Positions 57,778 to 64,000 of a stretch of DNA of 64,000 nt are shown here, one piece after another (position 1 is the stretch's first letter; each line of letters opens with the position of its first letter). The stretch spans positions 1 to 64,000 of the forward strand of contig NZ_JAALJI010000026.1 of assembly GCF_011064595.1 (NCBI RefSeq). The letters are read 5' to 3'. A program made the translations under genes and the position numbers. Under the pieces are notes generated by a model that made no database searches, was not told where the DNA came from, and saw only the letters and a program-made list of their open reading frames with translations. This stretch comes from Paludisphaera soli. GTDB lineage: Bacteria; Planctomycetota; Planctomycetia; Isosphaerales; Isosphaeraceae.

Positions 57778-57810
57778 AAAGGCCGACGCCCGGGTTGGGC
57801 GTCGGCCTTT
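57778..57810 (-). terminator. Intrinsic terminator of the TolC-like gene
   Basis: A perfect 14-bp stem (AAAGGCCGACGCCC with its complement) and a 5-base loop, beginning 37 bases after the stop at 57847. The stem ends in three T residues, with more T's (CGTCGTTCGTT) just downstream on the minus strand. The symmetric A/T ends would let it work on either strand. Confidence 0.75.
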
Positions 57811-57846
57811 CGTGGAGTCGCACGGCTTCGAGTCTTCGGCCCGCCG

Positions 57847-60183
57847 TCAGGGCAGGGGCGGGAGGTCGACGGCCTCGGGAAGCTCGGGGAGTTCCTCGGC
57901 GGCCGGGGCCGGGGCCGGGGCCGGCTCCGGCGTCGGGCTGGCTGGGGGAGGCCCGGAGGCCGGGACTGCGGCGGGATCGGTCCGGGGGGCGTCGGCCGGC
58001 TGGGCCTCGGGGGCCGCGGTCGGCGTCTGCGAGAGGATCGGGGCCTCGCCCGCCGGGCGGTAGGGGGGGATCGGGGTCGGCGGCGGTCCGAGCGGGCCGA
58101 TCGGGGCCGGCATCGCGGGGAGCGGGTCGCCTTCCTCGAGGTTCGGCGGCGGCTGGGGCGTCACCGGATCGGGCGAGGAGGGGCCGACGATCCGCTCGGG
58201 ATACATCGGGCCGTCCGGCGCGATCGGGATCTGCTTGTGGCCTTCCTGGATGTCGCGGGCCTGGACGTAGGCCTTGCGGGGGTTGGGGCCTTCGGCGACC
58301 GCGATGTTGTTGTAGGCCAGGAGCGTCCCCTTGGCTTCTTCCAGGGCGATGATCGAGATGTTGTAGGTGGTCTTGTACTGCGCCTCCAGGGCCACGGCCT
58401 GGGCGTACTGGCTGACGGCGTCGAGGAAGCGGTCGATGGTGATCCGGCCTTCTTCGTAATAGGCCCGCTGGGCGGCGAGCCGTTCGGCCGCGGCGGCCCG
58501 AAGCCGCGAGGCGGTCTTGAACTGCTTGTAGTTGGCGTCCACTTCCAGGAAGAACCGGCTGAGCGAGTGGACCGTCTGGTGGATGACCTGCTGGAGGTAG
58601 GCCCGCTGCCGGAGCAGGGTGTACTGGGCCTGCCGGGTGCTGGCCAGCGGGGCCCGCATGCCGAGCGGCATCTGGAACGACCAGCCGACCTGCCAGGTCC
58701 GGAAGTTGTTGTAGAAGCCGGGGTTCCCCGCGACGCCCGCGGCCCGCTGCTGTGCGGCGACCACCGGTTCCAGGGCCTTGATCGTCGCCCCCGTCATGAC
58801 CGCCTCGGCCGAGTCGAGCGAGTCGCCGAAGCCGTTGAACTGGTAGAGGACGTTCAGGCTGAGCTGGGGGAGGAGCTGGTTGCGGGTGATGAGGAGCTGG
58901 AGCTCGGCGATCCGCACCAGGAGCTGCTGCTGGACGATGTCGGGCTGGAAGGTCACCATCTGGGCGAGGCTCGAATCCCAGTCGGGCTCCAGGCGGGCCT
59001 CGGTCGGCGGCGTGACCGGGATGATCCGGCGGTTGTCGGCCGGGGGGAGGCCCAGGATGTTGCGGAGCTGCCGCTCGGTGGTGATCACGTCGGCCGTCTT
59101 GGTGACCAGGTCGAGGTTGAACTGCTCCAGCCGCTGCTGGGCCTCGGCGACGTCGGCCACGGTCCCCTTGCCGACGACCAGCTCGGCCTGCTCGCGGTTG
59201 ACGATCTCGCGGGCCAGCTCGACGGCCTTCTCGGCCGACCAGAGCTGGACGTGCTGCTGGGCCAGGGCCCAGTACTGCTGCTCGATCGACCGGACCTGGG
59301 CCATGACGGCGGCCTTGAAGCTCCAGACGGCGGCGTCGGCGTTGAGCCGGGCCACGACGATCGGGGCGCGGTTGGCCTCCAGGCCCACCGGCGGGCCGGC
59401 CGGCTGCCCGGGCATCGGGGCGCTGCCCATCAACGGCTGGGTCAGCGAGAGCTGCAGGTTCGTCGTATACGCCGACGGCGTGACGAGGAACGTGCTGTTC
59501 TGATACAGCCAGTTGACGTTGTGGACGATGCCGAGCTGGGCGCCGGTGGCGGTCCGCTTCTGCAGGCCGACCTGGAAGTTGGCCGACTCCTGCACCGAGA
59601 TGACCGGCGTCCGGGTCCCGGCGAGCTGGAACGTACCGCCCTGGATCGCGTTGTTGAACGGCTGGGAGCTCTTGCCCCAGGTCATGTTCGTGATGAACGC
59701 GGTGTCGAACGTGCTGAGCGCCTGGGCGATCTGGGTCTCCTGGACGGCCGGGTCGTAGACCGACGCCAGCGAGCCCGAACCCAGGGCGCTGGCGATGCCC
59801 GCCCCGGCCCCGGTGTTCAACGGCTGCGGCTCGAAGCCGCCGACCGGGATGCCCTGGGCACCGAAGGCGATGACCCGGACGACCTCGGAGTTGTCCAGGC
59901 CGATCCGGATCGCCTCCTGGAGCGTCATCGGCCAGATCTCGTCGGCCTCGGGGTCGTTGGTGGTCCGGGGCTTGGCGATCTTGGGGATCGGCAGCGGGGC
60001 GCCGCTCGACAGGAAATCGGCCTGCTTGACCTCCTTGTCCTCCAGCGCCATCTTCCCCATGTTGTCGTGGGGGACGGACTTGGACTGGTCGATGTAGGGA
60101 AGTCTCTGGCAACCGGAGGAGCCCACCCAGGCCGCCAGCACGGCCATATGAGTCCATCGGTTCCTGCGTAAGGTCAATCGCAT
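57847..60183 (-). CDS. TolC-family outer-membrane efflux lipoprotein
   Basis: A 778-residue outer-membrane factor. The N-terminal signal ends WVGSSGC, a lipobox-like site, as in many TolC-like factors of type I and RND exporters. The core (about 90-640) contains two OEP-type repeats: WSFKAAVMAQVRSIEQQYWAL with a long helix and VVGKGTVADVAEAQQRLEQFN, and later RQAQYTLLRQRAYLQQVIHQTVHSL with EEGRITIDRFLDAVSQYAQ. A Pro/Ala-rich tail of about 130 residues follows the barrel and is unusual. No inner-membrane or fusion-protein genes are adjacent, so its partner is elsewhere. Confidence 0.85.
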   Translation of the reverse strand: MRLTLRRNRWTHMAVLAAWVGSSGCQRLPYIDQSKSVPHDNMGKMALEDKEVKQADFLSSGAPLPIPKIAKPRTTNDPEADEIWPMTLQEAIRIGLDNSEVVRVIAFGAQGIPVGGFEPQPLNTGAGAGIASALGSGSLASVYDPAVQETQIAQALSTFDTAFITNMTWGKSSQPFNNAIQGGTFQLAGTRTPVISVQESANFQVGLQKRTATGAQLGIVHNVNWLYQNSTFLVTPSAYTTNLQLSLTQPLMGSAPMPGQPAGPPVGLEANRAPIVVARLNADAAVWSFKAAVMAQVRSIEQQYWALAQQHVQLWSAEKAVELAREIVNREQAELVVGKGTVADVAEAQQRLEQFNLDLVTKTADVITTERQLRNILGLPPADNRRIIPVTPPTEARLEPDWDSSLAQMVTFQPDIVQQQLLVRIAELQLLITRNQLLPQLSLNVLYQFNGFGDSLDSAEAVMTGATIKALEPVVAAQQRAAGVAGNPGFYNNFRTWQVGWSFQMPLGMRAPLASTRQAQYTLLRQRAYLQQVIHQTVHSLSRFFLEVDANYKQFKTASRLRAAAAERLAAQRAYYEEGRITIDRFLDAVSQYAQAVALEAQYKTTYNISIIALEEAKGTLLAYNNIAVAEGPNPRKAYVQARDIQEGHKQIPIAPDGPMYPERIVGPSSPDPVTPQPPPNLEEGDPLPAMPAPIGPLGPPPTPIPPYRPAGEAPILSQTPTAAPEAQPADAPRTDPAAVPASGPPPASPTPEPAPAPAPAAEELPELPEAVDLPPLP

Positions 60184-60652
60184 GGCCAGCCGTCCTTGAC
60201 TAAGATCGCCATGTGACGCGTCATCCGAGGCGTGGGATCACGCCGCGCCATCCCTGGCTTGGCTCACGGAGTCTACCGCCCACGACTCGACCGCCGCCGT
60301 CGCATTCGGGCCGACTCGGTCGCGACCCTGCTCCAACACCCACGAGGGCGGCCGGGACGAGGTGCGAGCGCCGACCCTTCGTGCCGTAAACAAGTTGTCG
60401 TCTTCCGTTCATCCGATGGTGCGATCCCGAGACCCCCCGAGAAGTGGACGGGGAATCGGGCTGTCGAATGGTATCGGACGTCCGTGTTCTGAGACTTGAA
60501 GCGATGAGGCGGATCTTACGGATTGTTCCGATTCCGCTCCAGGCGAAAAAACGAAGGACGGCGCGGACTCCGAGGATTCCCCGGCTTCCGCCCCCCCCGC
60601 AACGACTTAAAGGGACGAGAACGCTCAAGTCGTTCCCGAGTCCCCTCCGGAA
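60184..60652. other. Intergenic region upstream of the TolC-like gene
   Basis: 469 bases between two genes on the minus strand. Frames here have no family features. It includes a perfect 10-bp palindrome near the TolC-like start (60214-60223) and, near the Mpo1-like gene, an 8-bp inverted repeat (AACGACTT with AAGTCGTT) about 20 bases after that gene's stop; neither is strong enough to call a terminator. Confidence 0.5.
60214..60223. promoter_or_regulatory. Possible operator palindrome (TGACGCGTCA)
   Basis: A perfect palindrome 31 bases before the TolC-like start codon, in the position where an operator could overlap the promoter. One ten-base site could occur by chance in this GC-rich sequence. 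Confidence 0.25.
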
Positions 60653-61012
60653 TCACCGAGGGCGTCGATCGCCGACGGGGACGTTCGACGCAACGCCCTG
60701 GGCGAAGGGGCCCGCCCCGGGAGGGTATTCCACATAGGGGAGGCCGAACAACCGCTTGAAGTAGATGACCTCGCCCGGGTCGGTCCCCTCCAGGTAATGT
60801 CCCGCGAATTGCAACGCGAAGCCCCCCAGGAACAGACCCAGGGCCAGGACGAAGATGGAGAAGGAGACGAGGTAGACGTAGACCGGGAACAGCAGCACGC
60901 CCAGGATCGTCAGCGGGATGCCGACCAGATGGAGGACGAAGCTTACGGCGCTGAGGTGCCGGTCGAGCCAGTGGACGACCAGGGGATGCGGCGGTTCGGG
61001 CGGGGCGATCAT
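60653..61012 (-). CDS. Mpo1-like (DUF962) membrane protein
   Basis: A 119-residue protein with two or three hydrophobic helices (about 21-45 and 48-68) and the segment ALQFAGHYLEGTDPGEVIYF, which matches the conserved GHxxxEgxxP pattern of the Mpo1/DUF962 family. Yeast Mpo1 is a dioxygenase of 2-hydroxy fatty acids using His residues in such motifs. Family membership is likely but the N-terminal His motif is less clear, and the protein is shorter than most members. It is read divergently from lpxK. Confidence 0.6.
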   Translation of the reverse strand: MIAPPEPPHPLVVHWLDRHLSAVSFVLHLVGIPLTILGVLLFPVYVYLVSFSIFVLALGLFLGGFALQFAGHYLEGTDPGEVIYFKRLFGLPYVEYPPGAGPFAQGVASNVPVGDRRPR

Positions 61013-61052
61013 GGAGCGGCCTGGGGGTCCGGGGTTGCGGTCGCGGTGCGGG

Positions 61053-61081
61053 TTGACGCTCGTCCTCGCTTGCGGTTAGCC
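61053..61081 (+). promoter_or_regulatory. Promoter of lpxK
   Basis: TTGACG, 17 bases, TTAGCC, ending 89 bases before the GTG start. The -35 is strong and the -10 is weak. Confidence 0.45.
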
Positions 61082-61170
61082 TCCTCATCCATCTTAGCGG
61101 CGGACGCGACGATCCGGCAGTCGGACGCCGAACCGCCGCGCGGGTTCGATCGGGAGAGGACGTCGCACGC

Positions 61171-62244
61171 GTGGGCCGCATCGATCCCGAAGGTTTCCTC
61201 AAGCTGGTGCGGGGCGAGACGCGGGGGCCGCTGGCGACGATCGGCCGCCTGGGCCTCGGGCTCGGGGCCGTCGGTTACGGGCTCGGCGTCGCGGCCCGGA
61301 ATGCGGCCTTCGACCGAGGCTTCAAGACGATCCACCGCGCCCGCGTGCCCGTGATCTCGGTGGGGAACCTCACCCTCGGCGGGACCGGCAAGACGCCGAT
61401 GGTCGAGTGGCTGGCCCGCTGGTATCGTGAGCGGGGCGTCCGCGTCTGCCTGATCAGCCGTGGTTACGGCCGGGCCGACGCGGTCAACGACGAGGCCCTC
61501 GTGCTGGAGGAGAACCTCCCGGACGTCCCCCATCTCCAGGACCCCGACCGCGCGCGGCTCGCCGAGGTAGCCGTCGACGAGTTGGAGACCGAGCTGATCC
61601 TCCTCGACGACGGCTTCCAGCACCGACGATTGGCCCGCGACCTCGACGTGGTGCTGCTCGACGCGATCGACCCGTTCGGCCTGGGCCGGCTGTTCCCTCG
61701 CGGCCTGCTCCGGGAGCCGCCGCGATCGCTCCGGCGGGCGGATGCGGTGGTGATCACTCGCGCGGACCTGATCTCGGCCGACCGTCTCTCCGCGATCCGA
61801 TCGGCGGCGAGTCGACTCAACGGCGCTGCGCCGATCCTGGAGGCCCGCCACGCCCCTCGCGACCTGGTGGACGGCGAGGGGGACGCCTCGCCGCTCGACG
61901 GACTCGCCGGCCGGTCGGTCGCCGCCTTCTGCGGGATCGGCAACCCCGAGGGGTTCCGCCGGACCCTCGACTCGCTCGGCTGCCGGATCGTCGACCTGCG
62001 GCCGTTCCCGGACCATCACCCCTACTCCGCGGCCGACGTCGCCGACCTCGCCCGCTGGGCCGAGGCCGCGGGCGCGGATCTCGTCTTGACCACGCAGAAG
62101 GATTCGGTGAAGCTCCGCCTCTCGAATCTCGGGCCCGCGCCTCTCCGCGCGCTCCGGATCGGGCTCGAAATCCTGGGAGACTCCGCGCCGCTGGAAGTCC
62201 GGCTGGCCTCGCTGCTCCCGGAGGACCCGCCGATCCGGGAGTGA
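61171..62244 (+). CDS. lpxK: Tetraacyldisaccharide 4'-kinase
   Basis: A 357-residue membrane-associated kinase that phosphorylates the 4' position of the lipid A disaccharide. The N-terminus has a hydrophobic segment (about 25-40). The P-loop is GNLTLGGTGKT (65-75). DDGFQHRRLARDLDVVLLD and DLVLTTQKDSVKL are further LpxK motifs. The GTG start is the only one that includes the N-terminal anchor. With the heptosyltransferase-like gene and epimerase downstream, it is strong evidence for a lipid A-containing outer membrane. Confidence 0.92.
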   Translation: MGRIDPEGFLKLVRGETRGPLATIGRLGLGLGAVGYGLGVAARNAAFDRGFKTIHRARVPVISVGNLTLGGTGKTPMVEWLARWYRERGVRVCLISRGYGRADAVNDEALVLEENLPDVPHLQDPDRARLAEVAVDELETELILLDDGFQHRRLARDLDVVLLDAIDPFGLGRLFPRGLLREPPRSLRRADAVVITRADLISADRLSAIRSAASRLNGAAPILEARHAPRDLVDGEGDASPLDGLAGRSVAAFCGIGNPEGFRRTLDSLGCRIVDLRPFPDHHPYSAADVADLARWAEAAGADLVLTTQKDSVKLRLSNLGPAPLRALRIGLEILGDSAPLEVRLASLLPEDPPIRE

Positions 62245-62322
62245 GGGACGCGAGGTTTCCGGAGATCGAGCACCCCGGCACGGATCGCCGGACGCAACCG
62301 CCAGGGAAGGGCCCGGCCTCGA

Positions 62323-63420
62323 ATGAACCTCGTCGTCTTCTGCCCCAGCCTCATCGGCGACACCGTCATGGCCACGCCCACCTTCCGCGCCCTGCGGAAG
62401 GAGTTCCCCCGGGGCCGCCTGACCGCCGTCGTCAAGCCGAACGTCGCCCCCGTCCTTGACGGGCTCGACTGGTTCGACGAGATCCTCCCTTTCCATCCGC
62501 GATCGAAATCGCGCGAGCATCAGACGCCCGCCTTGCTCCGGCGGCTTCGGGCCGATCGACCCGACGTGGCCGTCCTCCTTCCCAACTCCATCCGAACCGC
62601 GTGGATCTCCTGGCGGGCCGGGATCCGGCGGCGGGTCGGCTACGACCGCTACGCCCGGGGATGGCTGCTGACCGACCGGCTGGCTCCGCCCCGCGACGCG
62701 AACGGCAAGCTGCTGCCGTGCCCGATCGTCGAATACTACCTCGGCCTGGCCCACGTTCTGGGTTGCCCCGGCGACGGCGTCCGCCTGGAGCTGGCGACCA
62801 CGCCCGCCGACGAGGCCGCGGCCGACGAGGCGTGCGAGGCTCTCGGGGTGGACACCTCCGCCGGGCTCGTCTGCCTGAACACCGGCGGGGCCTTCGGACC
62901 GGCCAAGGCGTGGCCCGTGGAGTCGTTCGGAGTCCTGGCCCGCCGGCTCGCCGAGGAGGCGGGCGTCGCCGTGGTCGTGCTCTGCGGCCCTTCCGAGCGC
63001 GAGGAGTCGCGGCGGATCGCCCAGCTGGCCGCCCATCCCGGGGTCGTCAGCCTGGCCGATCGTCCCCTCAGCCTGGGTCTCTCCAAGGCCCTGGTGCGGC
63101 GGGCCGAGCTGCTGGTCACCACGGATTCCGGCCCCCGACACTTCGCCGCCGCGTTCGGGACGCCTGTCGTCACGCTTTTCGGGCCCACTCGTATCGAATG
63201 GACACGCACGAATCATCCCCACGCCCTACATTTATATCATCCGGTCCCTTGCGGACCGTGCCAGCGTCCCGTGTGCCCGCTGGGCCACCACCGCTGCATG
63301 AAGCTGCTGACGCCCGACCGCGTTTACGACGCAGCGCGGCGGATGCTGTCGGGCCGTCGTAGTCCGCGATCCACAACTTTGCAACAAGGGACGAAGGAGT
63401 CCTCATGGCGACCTGGCTGA
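62323..63420 (+). CDS. Glycosyltransferase family 9, heptosyltransferase II-like
   Basis: A 365-residue GT9 enzyme. LVVFCPSLIGDTVMATPTFR is the N-terminal landmark. The C-terminal half shows LVTTDSGPRHFAAAFGTPVV, LFGPTRIEWTRTN and CGPCQRPVCPLGHHRCM, the Cys-rich motif typical of the RfaF group. It lies 78 bases downstream of lpxK on the same strand and overlaps the following epimerase gene by 16 bases. It probably transfers a heptose or other sugar to the LPS core or to a related glycolipid. The last 25 residues extend past the usual family end. Confidence 0.85.
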   Translation: MNLVVFCPSLIGDTVMATPTFRALRKEFPRGRLTAVVKPNVAPVLDGLDWFDEILPFHPRSKSREHQTPALLRRLRADRPDVAVLLPNSIRTAWISWRAGIRRRVGYDRYARGWLLTDRLAPPRDANGKLLPCPIVEYYLGLAHVLGCPGDGVRLELATTPADEAAADEACEALGVDTSAGLVCLNTGGAFGPAKAWPVESFGVLARRLAEEAGVAVVVLCGPSEREESRRIAQLAAHPGVVSLADRPLSLGLSKALVRRAELLVTTDSGPRHFAAAFGTPVVTLFGPTRIEWTRTNHPHALHLYHPVPCGPCQRPVCPLGHHRCMKLLTPDRVYDAARRMLSGRRSPRSTTLQQGTKESSWRPG

Positions 63421-64000
63421 TCACAGGAGCGGGCGGATGGCTCGGGGGCTGCGTCCTGGACGCCCTGGCGCGGGCGTCGGACGCGGAAGACCGGATCGTG
63501 GTCATTGGGAGGAAGCGACCGGACGCCTTGTGCGGCGCGCTCTTCGTCGCGGCCGACCTGACCGACCCGGACGGGTTGACCCGGACCGTGCGCGACGTCT
63601 CCCCCGACTACGTGGTCCACGCCGCGGGCAAAACTCCCCCGGCCGCGGACGAGGAGATGTACGAGACCAACTTCTGGGGCACCGATCGGCTGCTGAACGC
63701 ACTTCGGTCCTTGAACCGGACCGTCCGCGTGGTGGTCGCGGGCTCGGCCGCCGAGGTCGGCACCGTCGCCGCCGCCGACCTGCCGGTCGTCGAGGACCAT
63801 CCTTGCCGGCCGATGACCGCGTACGGCCGCAGCAAGATGATGGCGACGGCCTCGGCCCTGGCCGGTCGCGGGCCGCTGGAGGTCGTCGTCGGCCGGGTCT
63901 TTAACCCGATCGGTCCGGGTATGCCCGAATCCCAGGCTTTCGGGCGGTTCGCCGCCCAGCTCGCCGCGCCCGACGTCGACCCGATCACGGTCCGTGCGGG
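63405..64000 (+). CDS. NAD-dependent epimerase/dehydratase (cut by window edge)
   Basis: The first 198 residues of an extended SDR. The NAD motif TGAGGWLGG is at residues 7-15, and YVVHAAGKTP, VVAGSAAEVG and the catalytic YGRSK follow in family order. The ATG has GAAGGAG upstream and overlaps the preceding gene by 16 bases, so the two are coupled. Probably a nucleotide-sugar epimerase or dehydratase supplying the neighbouring glycosyltransferase. The substrate cannot be determined from the visible part. Confidence 0.85.
   Translation, partial: MATWLITGAGGWLGGCVLDALARASDAEDRIVVIGRKRPDALCGALFVAADLTDPDGLTRTVRDVSPDYVVHAAGKTPPAADEEMYETNFWGTDRLLNALRSLNRTVRVVVAGSAAEVGTVAAADLPVVEDHPCRPMTAYGRSKMMATASALAGRGPLEVVVGRVFNPIGPGMPESQAFGRFAAQLAAPDVDPITVRA

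Noticed and set aside
60221-60628. A 135-codon reading frame upstream of the TolC-like gene
   Set aside because: Low-complexity Arg/Gly/Ser content, no ribosome binding site and no family resemblance.

Overview
The window is a gene-dense, very GC-rich chromosomal segment (roughly two thirds G+C by eye). Gene content points to a Planctomycete, most likely of the Isosphaeraceae type. The indicators are futalosine-pathway menaquinone genes, squalene-hopene cyclase with HpnH and HpnG, an ExbB/ExbD/ExbD set, DUF1080 and TAT-exported TIM-barrel proteins, a glycine-rich surface protein with a planctomycete-type C-terminal domain, and LpxK plus heptosyltransferase-like genes that imply a Gram-negative envelope with lipid A. 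The taxonomic call is inference from gene families; no rRNA gene is present. I see no tRNA, rRNA, CRISPR array, transposase, phage gene or plasmid origin, so this reads as core chromosome rather than a mobile region.

Layout. 0-4.4 kb (minus): ExbB/TolQ proton channel with two ExbD proteins behind a good promoter, a DMP19/DUF4375 protein and a secreted DUF1080 protein. 4.3-5.0 kb: a 615-base intergenic region with two copies of a 115-bp three-armed palindromic repeat. 5-10 kb: a purple-acid-phosphatase-like lipoprotein diverging from a membrane-anchored zinc metallopeptidase, then an unrecognised membrane protein. 10-15.4 kb (plus): menaquinone genes menG, ubiX/mqnM, an SDR, mqnP and mqnE, then lgt; arfB lies convergently. 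16-26 kb: phosphate regulon (pstSCAB, phoB, and phoR on the other strand) interleaved with a GT25 glycosyltransferase, an M20 amidohydrolase, csrA and trxB, followed by a diguanylate cyclase. 26.8-34.2 kb (minus): an ABC-2 exporter (ATPase plus two permeases) and the type IIA topoisomerase pair parE/parC. 34.3-39.4 kb: a TIM-barrel protein with folD, a glycine-rich surface protein, an NTF2-like secreted protein and a stand-alone CZB domain. 39.4-47 kb (minus): an eight-gene envelope-glycan or glycolipid operon with overlapping junctions. 47-49 kb: two TIM-barrel proteins. 49.2-56.1 kb: a membrane protein, a patatin-like lipase and the hopanoid genes. 56.3-60.2 kb: a BON-domain protein and a TolC-like lipoprotein. 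60.6-64 kb: an Mpo1-like protein, lpxK, a second heptosyltransferase-like gene and a truncated NAD-dependent epimerase.

How the parts work together. Three themes dominate: building the envelope (lgt, lpxK, glycosyltransferases, hopanoids, exporters), quinone-based respiration, and phosphate acquisition under PhoB/PhoR. The most useful new observation is a pair of 11-bp-periodic TTC repeats upstream of both pstS and phoB, about 95 bases before each start, which I read as this lineage's Pho box. Several upstream regions contain a TTGAC-like hexamer, 16-18 bases, then a GATAGT/TAAAAT-like hexamer, so housekeeping promoters look conventional.
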